From positions 1,798,001-1,862,000 of the forward strand of contig CAKKNE010000003.1 in assembly GCA_918797485.1 (NCBI GenBank): a stretch of DNA of 64,000 nt, in the 5' to 3' direction. The position numbers were made by a program, and so were the translations under genes. This DNA is from Pelagomonas calceolata. Lineage: Eukaryota > Sar > Pelagophyceae > Pelagomonadales > Pelagomonadaceae. The notes beneath the pieces were generated by a model, which was not told where the DNA came from, did not search any database, and was given only the letters and a program-made list of their open reading frames with translations. How positions within the stretch are numbered: position 1 is the first letter of the stretch; the number at the start of each line of letters is the position of its first letter. Of this stretch, positions 50,022-58,659 are shown one piece after another.

Positions 50022-51041
50022 CTAGAGCGCGAGGCCGTTGGTCCAGTAGCCCGACGAGGCGACCGGATCGCCGTCGATCTGCCCCGTCTCGACGAGCCAC
50101 GCCGCGAGCGCGGACCAGTACTCCTGCGCAAGCGTGTTGTCGTTGACGAAGGCCGGCAGCGTCGCCTCGAACGTGTCCCGCGCGACGCGGGCCTCGCGCA
50201 TGCGCGCGCGCGCCGTCAGCGGGTTCAGGCGCGCGAGGAGCGGGCGGTTCGTACGCGTGTGTTCGAACCAGATGTCGCGAGCACGTGCTGGGTCGCCCTT
50301 GATGAGGCCCGTGGCGCGGCGCACGGCGAGGACTAGTGTCCTCAGGTCCGCCGAGGAAGCCTCGAGCTTCTCCGGCGTCGTAAATAAAACCAGCTGGCAA
50401 AAGTCCGGGACGCCCCAGTCCTTGAGACTAAAGAAGCCCGCGTCGAGGCCTCGGCTCTTCGCTTCGACCATCTCGAAGTTGCTGAAGATCAGCGTGGCGA
50501 CGTCGGCGCCGTTGACGAGCGCGTCGACGTGGTAGAAGCCGCCGTCGTGCTTGCCGAATGGTTCCGAGCACTCGCCGCCGTCGGCCTTGACCATCGTGCC
50601 CACGATCGCGGGGCCACCCGGGCCGGGATAGCCCGGATAGCTGATCTTCTTACCGCACATGTCACTCGGGCGCTCGATGCCGCGATTCTTGAGGTACATC
50701 ACGCCGCCGTCGGTGTGGAGGAAGCGCGAGAAGCCGATGACCGGCTTGCCGCGCGCCGCGTCCTGCGCCAGATGCAACGTCTCCGTCACGGCGACGTCGA
50801 GGCGTCCCGCGATGATCTCTTCTTCCGCTTCCCAGTGGTCCGCAGGCTCGACGAGCGTGACGTGAAGTCCCGCGTCCTTGAAATAGCCCTCTCTCAGCGC
50901 CACCACGAGCGGGAGGTGGTCTGGGTTGAGAAACCACTCCAGGCCGATCTTGATAGGCGTCAGCTCCGACTGCTGCGCTTGCGCCCGCTGCGCCGTCGCA
51001 ACAACCATCAATGCGACGCGTGAAAGCCGTTGAAGGACCAT
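50022..51041 (-). CDS. THI5/NMT1/SsuA-like substrate-binding protein with signal peptide
   Basis: 339 residues from the ATG at 51041. Signal peptide at 1-23 (LSRVALMVVATAQRAQAQ). The rest is a two-lobed periplasmic-binding fold of the NMT1/THI5-like family: IKIGLEWFLNPDHLPLVVALREGYFKDAGLHV, EIIAGRLDVAVTETLHL, then YLKNRGIERPSDMCGKKISYPGYPGPGG. Family members either synthesise the thiamine pyrimidine (fungal THI5) or bind pyrimidines and sulfonates for ABC uptake (bacterial ThiY, SsuA). The fungal CCCFC active-site motif is not visible, and the protein appears to be secreted or organellar, so a binding or uptake role for a thiamine-pyrimidine-like ligand is favoured; this is inference. An upstream ATG at 51104 adds 21 residues and would hide the signal peptide. 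Confidence 0.72.
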   Translation of the reverse strand: MVLQRLSRVALMVVATAQRAQAQQSELTPIKIGLEWFLNPDHLPLVVALREGYFKDAGLHVTLVEPADHWEAEEEIIAGRLDVAVTETLHLAQDAARGKPVIGFSRFLHTDGGVMYLKNRGIERPSDMCGKKISYPGYPGPGGPAIVGTMVKADGGECSEPFGKHDGGFYHVDALVNGADVATLIFSNFEMVEAKSRGLDAGFFSLKDWGVPDFCQLVLFTTPEKLEASSADLRTLVLAVRRATGLIKGDPARARDIWFEHTRTNRPLLARLNPLTARARMREARVARDTFEATLPAFVNDNTLAQEYWSALAAWLVETGQIDGDPVASSGYWTNGLAL

Positions 51042-51479
51042 GCTGCACTTGTGGTGCAGAGAACTCCGCGCGCCAGCAACACTTATGGAAATCGCTTCGC
51101 ACACGTAACCTCCGTATGTTATGCAAGCTCTAGCCGCTGCGCGTGGCTTCGGCGGCCACTTAATGACCGGCCAGCCAAATCCAGCCTTTCTTGCTAGTGC
51201 CTTACATGTCGCTAGCTCCGGTTTTGGCCATTTTGGTGAGATCTCCCGTGCTAGCTAGGTTGCAGCCGCATCGCTCCGGAATTAGGGGCTCCGAGGCCAC
51301 ATCTCTTCGCGTACTTCTTTTCGCAGCTCAATTCGTCAATCCTGCATCGCTGTGATCATTTTTAGCAGTGAGAGACTCAGAGAGCAACCTGCCGCGGCGT
51401 GCATCACTGGATGAAACGGAGAGCCGCAACCGCTGGATCATCAGCGCTTTCTCGTGCAGCAGCACAGCCTCGTCCGCAG
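51042..51479. other. Divergent promoter region, THI5-like / metallophosphoesterase
   Basis: 438 bp with a full GCTAG palindrome at 51193-51216; no gene seen, and no riboswitch-like THI element could be recognised by eye. Confidence 0.5.
51193..51216 (+). promoter_or_regulatory. GCTAG palindrome, copy 10 (full)
   Basis: GCTAGTGCCTTACA, TGT, CGCTAGC. 152 bp from the THI5-like ATG and 264 bp from the phosphoesterase ATG. Confidence 0.7.
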
Positions 51480-52517
51480 ATGTCCAGCACGAAGCGCCGC
51501 GCGATCATTGGCGCGGCCGCCGCGGCCGTCGTCATCTTCACGGCGCTCCGGCTGCCGGAGACTCGGCACGACGTGTATTGGGACAATCACCGCGCACGGA
51601 CCCGGAACCACACGATCGCCGGCCTGGGCCCCGCGGAGGAGGGCACCTGGCGCGGGAGCTTCCATTTCGTGCAGCTCGCGGACCCGCAACTCGGCATGCT
51701 GCATCGCGACGCGTCGTGGCGGGAGGAGCTCGCCATGCTCGCGCTGGCCGTCGAGCATGTAAACCGACTCAAGCCACGCTTCGTGGTCGTCTCGGGCGAC
51801 CTCATCAACGGCTTCCCGGGGAAGCCAGCGGTCCCCGACCAAGTGGAGGCGTTCGAGCGCGCACTCGCGCGCCTCGAACCATCCATACCGCTCGTCCTGG
51901 AGCCGGGGAACCACGACCTGGGACAGAAGCCGACGGAAGCTGCGGTCCGCGAGTACCAGAAACGCTTCGGCGACGACTACCTGCGGTTCTGGGTCGGCGG
52001 CGTGCTGTTTGTGAGTTTGAACTCGCAGCTCATCAAGGCCGCCGTCGCGGCGCGGAGCGCGGCACACGCGTCCTGGGCCGCGGAGGCCTTTGGGACGCGT
52101 GCGGAACGAGTGGTTGTCCTCTCGCACATCTGCCCCTATGTCGGTGCGCCGGACGAGGCCGAGGGGTGGGCCAACTGGCCGCTGCCCGCGCGGCGGGCAG
52201 TCCTGGCGCACGCCACGCGGGCCGGGGCCCGGCTCTGGCTTTGCGGCCACCTCCACGGCAACGCGGTCGCGCGCCACGGGCGGCTCGAGATCGTCACGAG
52301 CTCTGCGGTCGGGTCCATGGTCAACTGGACTCTGACGCCGGCGGAGATAGCTGTCATGTCCAAACCAGATTTCCGCACGACCGTCGGCCGTCCATCCGTC
52401 GTCGCCGGGCCGGAAAGCTCGGGGCTGCGCGTCGTCCGCGTGGACGAAGGCGGCTTCCGCCACCGCTGGTACCCCCTCGCGGACGTGCCGGTCCGCCTCG
52501 ACGACTGTAAGATGTAG
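51480..52517 (+). CDS. CPPED1-like calcineurin-type metallophosphoesterase, membrane-anchored
   Basis: 345 residues from the preferred ATG (372 from 51399). One N-terminal hydrophobic helix (IIGAAAAAVVIFTAL) suggests a type II membrane or lumenal protein. The metal-binding motifs of the calcineurin-like fold appear in order: LADPQLGM, VVVSGDLINGFPGK, LEPGNHDLG, VVLSHICPY and LCGHLHGN, with VSLNSQLI between. This order and the N-G-x-P-G-K segment after GD match CPPED1 (complete S-transactivated protein 1) Ser/Thr phosphatases. All five metal-site motifs are intact. The substrate is not evident. Confidence 0.85.
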   Translation: MSSTKRRAIIGAAAAAVVIFTALRLPETRHDVYWDNHRARTRNHTIAGLGPAEEGTWRGSFHFVQLADPQLGMLHRDASWREELAMLALAVEHVNRLKPRFVVVSGDLINGFPGKPAVPDQVEAFERALARLEPSIPLVLEPGNHDLGQKPTEAAVREYQKRFGDDYLRFWVGGVLFVSLNSQLIKAAVAARSAAHASWAAEAFGTRAERVVVLSHICPYVGAPDEAEGWANWPLPARRAVLAHATRAGARLWLCGHLHGNAVARHGRLEIVTSSAVGSMVNWTLTPAEIAVMSKPDFRTTVGRPSVVAGPESSGLRVVRVDEGGFRHRWYPLADVPVRLDDCKM

Positions 52518-52589
52518 TTGATTGTGTGATCTTGATGTTCGTGAATTTTTCTGTTCGGTGCCAGGACCAGTCGGCGGAATTATTGTTCC

Positions 52590-52609
52590 GCTAGTGTCTA
52601 ACCGCTAGC
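52590..52609 (+). promoter_or_regulatory. GCTAG palindrome, copy 11 (short)
   Basis: GCTAGTGTCTAA then CCGCTAGC, with the TACA centre shortened. 138 bp before the PPPDE ATG. The base at 52590 is read as the G of the left arm. Confidence 0.6.
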
Positions 52610-52746
52610 TGGCAGTCAATAAATCCAACAACTTGTTGCTGCGAGATTGCTGCTTGCGTCGCAAACTTGCAGCATACGAGGCAGACGCACCGGCTACTGA
52701 TTCATCGTAACGCCTGTCGCCGCGGCACAAAGCTCTCTCCACGACG

Positions 52747-53466
52747 ATGTGCCGCTATCTCGCATTGGCTGCAGCAGCCTCCGCCCTCGTGGCGCCGTCG
52801 ATGCCGACGACGAGGCCAAGGACCGCGCTACACGCGCAGACGGCGGAGTTCGCGCAGCCGCTGTGGGGCCGGGATAATTTTGACGACGTCGACGAGTCCA
52901 GTGATACGATGAAATGTACGGTATATAACATCGGCGGCGAGCTGACCCAGGTGCTGTCGCTGACGTGCAGCAAGCAGCTCCCGATGATTCCCCATGTTGG
53001 TGTTAGATTGTACGGCACGGAATACTTTTACAGCGACGTGATCGAGTCGCGGCCCGTCGCCGTGATGCAGGACATGCTCGAGGACTTCCCCCAGGTGTCC
53101 TTTGATTTGGGGCCCGCGACGATCACGGAGCAGGAGCTCGAGGAGTGGATCGCGTCGGACGCTTTGCAAAGCCAGTGGCAGCCCGAGTCGTACAACGTCT
53201 TCGACCACAACTGCAACCACTTCGCGCGCGTCATCTGCGACAAGGTCACGGAGAACGGCCTCGAGGAGTCGCTCATGCGACCAGTCATCGCCGTCACCGA
53301 GGAAATGCTCTCGGAGCTGCCGGAGTGGCGCAAGAACCTGGGCAAGGGCTTCATGAACCAGATCACGCGGCTCGTCGTCGTCTCGTGGGGCCGCGCGACG
53401 CGGGCGAAGAAGAAGGCGCTCGCGGAGCAGAAGAAGCTCGAGGAGGGGGGAAGCATGATGACCTAA
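52747..53466 (+). CDS. PPPDE (DeSI-type) cysteine peptidase, plastid-targeted
   Basis: 239 residues. PPPDE proteins are thiol isopeptidases that remove SUMO or ubiquitin. Leader: signal peptide 1-15 (LALAAAASALVA-P) and a transit-like region (TTRPRTALHA). The PPPDE domain runs from about 56 to 185: CTVYNIGG at the first strand, HVGVRLYGTEYFY with catalytic His83, and FDHNCNHFA with catalytic Cys156. The C-terminus is helical and basic. Plastid location is inferred from the leader; most DeSI enzymes are cytosolic, so this may be a plastid or periplastid variant. Shorter than or equal to usual family length. Confidence 0.82.
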   Translation: MCRYLALAAAASALVAPSMPTTRPRTALHAQTAEFAQPLWGRDNFDDVDESSDTMKCTVYNIGGELTQVLSLTCSKQLPMIPHVGVRLYGTEYFYSDVIESRPVAVMQDMLEDFPQVSFDLGPATITEQELEEWIASDALQSQWQPESYNVFDHNCNHFARVICDKVTENGLEESLMRPVIAVTEEMLSELPEWRKNLGKGFMNQITRLVVVSWGRATRAKKKALAEQKKLEEGGSMMT

Positions 53467-53610
53467 GTTTTTCTGGACTGCGTGCAGCGTCGACCGCACC
53501 CCGCACGATCCACCGCAAACCCTTCGAGGAGACTCTCGCGTGGCACCGCTGTCCGCGGCACGTGCGAAGTCGTGCGTGGTTGCGACGCTGCAGGGCATTA
53601 CTTTGCAGCT

Positions 53611-54357
53611 ATGATGAAGGCCGCAGCAATCGTCGCGCTCGCTTTAGGCGCTGAGGCCTTCCTAAAGCCTGCTGCACCCAAAGCTGCCACACAGCTCGCG
53701 GCCTACGTGCCGAGCGGCATGTCGCCGGAGGAATACGCCAAATTAAAGAAGAGAGAAGCCGACGCCAAAAAAAAGAAGAACTTCGGCGCCGGCGGCGCGC
53801 GCGGCTTCGAGAGCCGGTCAATGGCGTCGTTTATGCGCGCCCAGGAGCGGGGCGAGGCCGAGCACCTGTTCCCCGTCGACCCGGAGAAGGTAAAGACGGG
53901 CGAGATCCCGCTGAAGGACGTGCCGTACATGCAGCGCGGCGGCTCCTGGACGAACTCCGACCTGACGGGCAAGAAGGGCTGGATGAACACGGGCTTCGGC
54001 ATGTACGCCTTCAACGACGGCAAGGCGAAAAAGGCCAAGGCCAACAAGTTCGACGCTATGTACAATCCCGGTTCCAAGCGCGACGGCTTCTCCGTGGGCA
54101 TCTTCGGCGAGGCGGGTGCGCTGGACTGGACGGGCCGCGGCGCGCGGTCGGGCGGCGGCGCCGAGGCCGGATTTAAAGATGGCGTTACCGCGCGCGCGCA
54201 GAAGAACGGCATCTCGGCGGACATGCAGATGTGGCGCGACGCCGGCGCCGTGGACCCGAAGAAGCTCCAGCAGAACCGGTGGGGCCGCGGCGGCGCGCCG
54301 AAGATCGACGTGGCCAAGGCGAAGCAGCCGGAGAAGAAGTTCTTCGGCCTCTTCTAG
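53611..54357 (+). CDS. Conserved-looking plastid protein of unknown function
   Basis: 248 residues. Classic bipartite plastid leader: MKAAAIVALALGAEA followed by F-L-K-P, with cleavage expected before Phe. The mature protein is basic, low in hydrophobic helices, with Gly/aromatic-rich patches (PYMQRGGSWTNSDL, GWMNTGFGMYAFNDG, GFSVGIFGEAGALDWTGRGARSGG). It lacks membrane segments. The segment EYAKLKKREADAKKKKNFG and the phrase SMASFMRAQERGEAEHLFPVDP look conserved, but I cannot name a family. Convergent with the kinase gene. Confidence 0.65.
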   Translation: MMKAAAIVALALGAEAFLKPAAPKAATQLAAYVPSGMSPEEYAKLKKREADAKKKKNFGAGGARGFESRSMASFMRAQERGEAEHLFPVDPEKVKTGEIPLKDVPYMQRGGSWTNSDLTGKKGWMNTGFGMYAFNDGKAKKAKANKFDAMYNPGSKRDGFSVGIFGEAGALDWTGRGARSGGGAEAGFKDGVTARAQKNGISADMQMWRDAGAVDPKKLQQNRWGRGGAPKIDVAKAKQPEKKFFGLF

Positions 54358-54442
54358 ATTCGTTGCGAGTTCTCTTCCGTGACGCGATGTGTACACTAAT
54401 CTTTATTCTTATCACATCACAGCCTCGGTACCGGGAGAACTT

Positions 54443-54456
54443 CGCGTCGATGGCGT
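54443..54456 (+). repeat. Introner-core 14-mer outside an intron
   Basis: CGCGTCGATGGCGT between the convergent stops of the plastid-protein and kinase genes. The same 14-mer or its complement occurs inside introns at 8382, 9666, 9702 and 55823, and in intergenic DNA at 25480 and 28444. Confidence 0.6.
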
Positions 54457-54491
54457 GGGGGCGGACTCGGACAACGCCGTCGACGCGCCAC

Positions 54492-56589
54492 TCAGAGCCG
54501 GATCTCCGCCCCCGCGTCCAGCGCCGGCGTCCAGGCCGACGGCTCCGGAGCCACGTCGTCACCCTTCTCCTCCTCGTCTTCCACAAAATAGTTCTCCACG
54601 TCGCTCTCGTCGGAGTCCTCGGCTTTTTCAATTTTGATAGGCACGCGAGCAGTAACATACGTATACCCGGCGAAGAAGCGGTGGTCGTTGATCGCCTCGA
54701 CGCCGCCCTTGCCGTTACCTAACCTCTTACCTTGGTTCGGCCTCAACAGCAAATGTATAATATTTTCCAAATGACCAGAGCAATGAGGAGGCATCTTGTA
54801 CTTGCCCTCGAGAATTTTCTCGTAGACGTCCATCGGCCGCTCGGCGAAGAACGGTGTCTTCCCGTCGACCATCTCGAAGGCCAACACTCCTAGCGCCCAG
54901 TAGTCCACGGCGCGGTCGTGGCCCTCATTCAAAATGATTTCCGGGGCTAGATAGTCCGGCGAGCCGCAGAGCGTCCACGTCCGCGTGTCGACGACCTTGG
55001 CTAGCGAAAAGTCTACTAGTCGAGGATAGCCTCGCGAATCCAAACAGATGTTCTCCGGCTTCAAGTCTCTATAGGCTACTCGTTTCTCGTGCATGTGCTG
55101 TAGCGCTTGCGTCACGGCGTTCGCGTAGAATTTACAAGTGCTTTCAGAAAAGCGCTGCTGCTTCCGCAGGTAGGCGAAGATCTCGCCACCCGTTAATATC
55201 TCCAACAAAAAGTAGATGTAACACCGGTCTTGGAAGGAGCAATATAATTTAACTATACAAGGGTGGTCGAGCTTCATGAGCATTTCTCTCTCTCGTAAAA
55301 CATGGTCGCAGAGCGAGTTCTCGACGATCATGGCCTTCGACTGATATTTGAGAGCGTAGCTCGTGCCATTCCTCCGGTCCATGACGAGTTGTACTTTCCC
55401 GAAGGCCCCATGACCCAACGTTCGTTGTACATCTAGAACTTCTAGAGTGACGTCCAAAGCTACCCTATCTTCTTGCTCAACAACTTCTACTTCCTCGTTG
55501 GTGCCGTGCTGCACGAGGTCCTCGACGCTTCCCAATAGAGCCACAAAGTCTTCTCGGTCCAACGTGAGCACGCGGCAATCATTCCCGATCGCCGTGCACG
55601 TCGCCGTGCGCTTGTCGTCGGCCACCAAGGCTCGTTCGCCGAAGTAGTCTCCCTCATGAAGCTCGGCTACTTTCCCTACGTCCTTTATCGTGACTTCGAC
55701 GGTACCGGAAGAGATGACGTAGAAGGTCTTGCCCTCGTCGCCCTCCCTAATAATGTCCGTGCCATCCAATTGGTGCCTGCGTGGTTGTTACGGGTCGCGG
55801 CGATGGCGTTCCGACCACTGGCACGCCATCGACGCGAGGCCACGACTGAAGGCGACGTCCGGACGCGGCTCCGCACTCCTCGTCCATCGCACCGGCCAAT
55901 TTCGTCAACTGCGCCTCCGTGATGCAGTCCGTCAGCGGGCGCGTCGGCCCCATGAAGTGTTTGTCCTTGTTCAATATTACTTTCTTCAAAAGCTCCTTGT
56001 AGGCGAGAGCTCTTTTTTTAGCGTGCTTCGCCAGAATCGCGCGAAACGTACTTCGATCAAGGGTCCAGGCCGTGCACTCCGTCGCGGCGATGCAGGAAGC
56101 CGATCGAGGCGTGTTGTACATCAACGCCAACTCGCCAAACCCCCGACCCATGCCGCACGCGCCGACCTTGCCCCTCGATTCCACGTGAAATTCGACAGTA
56201 CCTGACTCGAGCACGTAGAACTCGTCGCCCCGATCGCCCTGTTGTATGATCACGTGTTTCGCATCAAAGTGGACAAACTTGAAAGCTCCGAGCATCTCCT
56301 CCTTCTCCGGCGTCCGACACCGCTTGAAGAAGGGATTCATGGCCATCGCCGCGTGGAGCATTTTTTTGACTGCCAAGGACTTCTCCGTGGGCTGCACATA
56401 CACCGTGGACTTCCTTCTATCATCCTTGACGAGCTCCGCGGCGAGCGCTCGCAGGTTCATCAATTCATTCCGCATCTCCAATTCATCGTCGAAGTCGTCG
56501 GCGTTCCGCCATGCCTCCGTGTTTTTTATCTGGAAGGCGGCTGTGATTTTTTGTTTGTACTCGCTCGGCAGGGAGGAGCCATTGCCCAT
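54492..56589 (-). CDS. Cyclic-nucleotide-dependent AGC protein kinase (PKG-like)
   Basis: complement(join(54492..55776, 55877..56589)), 665 residues. Two cyclic-nucleotide-binding domains precede an AGC kinase, the PKG plan. cNBD1 (about 100-225) has GFGELALMYNTPRSAS; cNBD2 (about 240-350, split by the intron at its start) has YFGERALVADDKRTAT, whose Thr after Arg is the cGMP-type residue. Kinase (about 360-620): GHGAFGKV loop, YALK lysine, YRDLKPENI, then VDFSLAK in place of the usual DFG-phenylalanine, and CGSPDYLAPEI. So the DFG glycine is Ser (codon at 55005-55007). The C-terminal acidic tail has an AGC turn-like FxGYTYV. The N-terminus MGNGSSLP has a Gly2 that could be myristoylated. Both domains and key Lys/Asp residues are otherwise intact. 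Confidence 0.88.
55777..55876 (-). other. Intron of the PKG-like gene (GT-AG, 100 bp, phase 2), introner-like
   Basis: Sense: exon ...GACGAGGA, intron GTGCGGAGCC...CACGCAG, exon GCACCAATTGG. Splicing yields AMDEEHQLDGTDIIREGDEG, the same length as the PKG block LEETHYENGEYIIRQGARG, with no gap. The interior carries the introner core pair CGCGTCGATGGCGT / ACGCCATCG, but ends and target duplication have decayed. Confidence 0.85.
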
Positions 56590-57006
56590 CGTGCGGCCCT
56601 GCGAGTGCCTTGGGGCTGCCTACCTCTTGTACTGTTGCGGAGCGCCGGCCGCGGCGATGGCGCGGGGGCTGCCCGTTATCGATGCGAGGCGTCGCGCGCG
56701 CGCGTCTGTCTTCGTGGTACGCCGTCGTGCGTTAGGTCTAGCCTATAAGCAATCCGCCGAGGCGCTATGGGGCTAGTGCCTTAGCTCCGCTAGCTTTCAG
56801 CCTCGGCGCGCGGCATCTGTTTTTGTGCCGTCCTCCCGTGCAAAGTATAGCCAAAAAGTCGTGCAGGAGTCGTGTCTGCGAACCGTCGAACCGGGCGCTT
56901 ATTGTTCAGTACTGCTGGCACGCGTACAAGCCCGAGAGCATCTCACAAACAGGAGAGCACATTGGCAGACTGCCGCCAAAGCCGGCGCATAGCTCGGCAT
57001 AACAGC
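56590..57006. other. Divergent promoter region, PKG-like / alpha-beta hydrolase
   Basis: 417 bp, no gene. GCTAG palindrome at 56772-56794. Confidence 0.55.
56772..56794 (+). promoter_or_regulatory. GCTAG palindrome, copy 12 (full)
   Basis: GCTAGTGCCTTAGCTC then CGCTAGC. 183 bp from the PKG-like ATG and 213 bp from the hydrolase ATG. Confidence 0.65.
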
Positions 57007-57693
57007 ATGGGAGACTCTGACGAGTTAGCAGTCCTAATCCTCTCCGGCTGGTCCGACGGCCCGCTGCCCGCCCTCGAACACTCCCTCCGCCAGCGCGGCC
57101 TGCGATGCGTGCGCGTGCCGCTGCCGATGCCGCCGTGTGGCGTGTATTGGTGCGCGAATCCGTTTCTGTTATTGCTCGCCGGCGTCGTCTGGCTCGCAAT
57201 CTACGCATGGAACGAATGCACGCTCGAGCCCTTCGTCGTCTTCGCCATCTTAATCATCGCGGCAACCCTCGTGGCCGCGCGGCTCTGCGTCGCCGGCGTC
57301 GTCCGGTTCGCGGAGTGTCACGGCGCGGCCAACGCGAAGCGCCTGCTCGCGCGCCATCGCGTGGCCCTGGTCGTCGGCTTCAGCTGGGGCGGCGGCATCG
57401 CGCATCGGTTGCTGGCGTCGCGGGGCTGGCGAGGGCCGACGCTGCTGTTGGCCCCGACGACGGTGGCGATGGCTCGCTGCGCGCTGCGCTCGCCGCAGCG
57501 CCTCGACGAAGCGCGCGTGAGGGTCGTCCTCGCGAGCGACGACGGCTTCGTTCCGCGCCCCGCGACGGAGAGTCTCTACGAGGCCGTCGCGGTCGTCCAC
57601 GATGATCACCCCCTCTGCGGGCGAGCCGCTAGGGACGCCATCGCGGGCGCTTCCGCGGAGCTGCTGTCCGAGCCGGTAAATTTTGTTAGTTAA
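57007..57693 (+). CDS. Alpha/beta-hydrolase-like protein with two membrane helices
   Basis: 228 residues. Residues 5-35 form the first strand-helix of an alpha/beta fold (LAVLILSGWSDG). Two hydrophobic helices follow (about 55-95: FLLLLAGVVWLAIYAW; FVVFAILIIAATLVAARLCVAGVV). The nucleophile elbow is VVGFSWGGGIAHRLL with Ser126 (G-x-S-x-G). Later strands LLLAPTTVAM and VRVVLASDDGFVP give the acidic residue loop (DDGFVP), and VHDDHPLC a candidate catalytic His. This makes a complete Ser-Asp-His set on a membrane protein. Substrate is unknown. A frame from 56872 reads through leader. The stop lies 10 bp from the convergent Siva-type gene. Confidence 0.7.
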   Translation: MGDSDELAVLILSGWSDGPLPALEHSLRQRGLRCVRVPLPMPPCGVYWCANPFLLLLAGVVWLAIYAWNECTLEPFVVFAILIIAATLVAARLCVAGVVRFAECHGAANAKRLLARHRVALVVGFSWGGGIAHRLLASRGWRGPTLLLAPTTVAMARCALRSPQRLDEARVRVVLASDDGFVPRPATESLYEAVAVVHDDHPLCGRAARDAIAGASAELLSEPVNFVS

Positions 57694-57703
57694 ACACAGA
57701 TTA

Positions 57704-58147
57704 TCACATGTCCATGGCGTCGCCGCTGCTGCGTGCGGACTCCTCGGCGCACGACAGGCAGACGACGCGCTCGTAGCGCGCCTGGTAGTCGACGGTCGAG
57801 CAGACGGCGCAGAACAGGCCGTCGCAGGCCTCGCAGCGCCGCGCGCACCCCTCGCAGGCGGGCCGCTCGCAGTACGCGCAGGCGGCGCACGGCGCGGTCT
57901 TCGCGCAAGACGTGCACGTGGCCGGCGCGGTGGCCGGCGCGGGCGCGGGCGGCAGCACGTGCGCCGCGCTGCAGCGCAGCTGGTCGAGCGGCGACGTGTA
58001 CGTGATTTTGGCGCGCCGCGCGAGCAGCGGCGTCAACCCCGTGCCGCGCGTGCGCTTCGCAGGCGGCAAGCCGTCCTCGCATTTGCGCTTGAGCGGCGTG
58101 CCGGCGCCGTAGTTCGGGCGCGCGACCGTGGTTGTTGTGGAATACAT
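57704..58147 (-). CDS. Siva-family zinc-binding protein
   Basis: 147 residues. Siva proteins are small Cys-rich factors known in animals from TNF-receptor and apoptosis signalling; their role in algae is unknown. The C-terminal Cys pattern matches: CTSCAKTAPCAACAYCERPAC, then CARRCEACDGLFCAVCSTVDY and YERVVCLSCAEE; the human protein has CSSC, [30 protein letters not shown] and YEKVLCTSC at like spacing. The N-terminus PLKRKCEDG...AKRTRGTG is a basic nuclear-localisation-like stretch. Near-average Siva length. Confidence 0.75.
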   Translation of the reverse strand: MYSTTTTVARPNYGAGTPLKRKCEDGLPPAKRTRGTGLTPLLARRAKITYTSPLDQLRCSAAHVLPPAPAPATAPATCTSCAKTAPCAACAYCERPACEGCARRCEACDGLFCAVCSTVDYQARYERVVCLSCAEESARSSGDAMDM

Positions 58148-58659
58148 GACTAGTGCGCGCAGCGACGGCGTGAGTGGCTCTGTAATGCTTAAAGCACTTG
58201 AGCACGCAGCGCTGGCTGTGTATGCTTAAACCAGCGCGCTGGCGCGGGAGAGGCTGTGCCCTGGATCGGTTTCACAGGCAACGCGGCGGACAGGCGAGTT
58301 TGCTGCTTCGACTAGAAGGCCGATGTGAATCCCTGCGCCTGCGTGTGGCCACAAGAGCCAAGCACAATGGCTTTTTAAGCTGGCGCGCCAAGCTCGATGA
58401 GCTAGCGGCCCGTAAGATACTAGGCTACGGCAAAAGTGAGACACCTCGTTCAGGAGCAGGCAACGCATGACTAGGCCTCCAATTACACCTCCCAGAGCCG
58501 AGCTAGTGCAGAGACTCTAGCTAGAGGGACCGGTAGCTTTTGCACACCGCGAAACGAGGCGCACGAAGGCAATCTGGGCAGCCGAAGGGCTGCGAATTGA
58601 TCGAGCGAAGTCATTGCGACGCGCCGCGGGACGCAATCACAGCAGACGGGCTGCGAATC
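58148..58659. other. Divergent promoter region, Siva-type / kinesin
   Basis: 512 bp, no gene. GCTAG palindrome at 58401-58423. Confidence 0.5.
58401..58423 (-). promoter_or_regulatory. GCTAG palindrome, copy 13
   Basis: GCTAGCGGCCCGTAAGATACTAG; opposite strand begins CTAGTATCTTACGGG and ends CCGCTAGC. 254 bp from the Siva ATG and 237 bp from the kinesin ATG. Confidence 0.65.
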
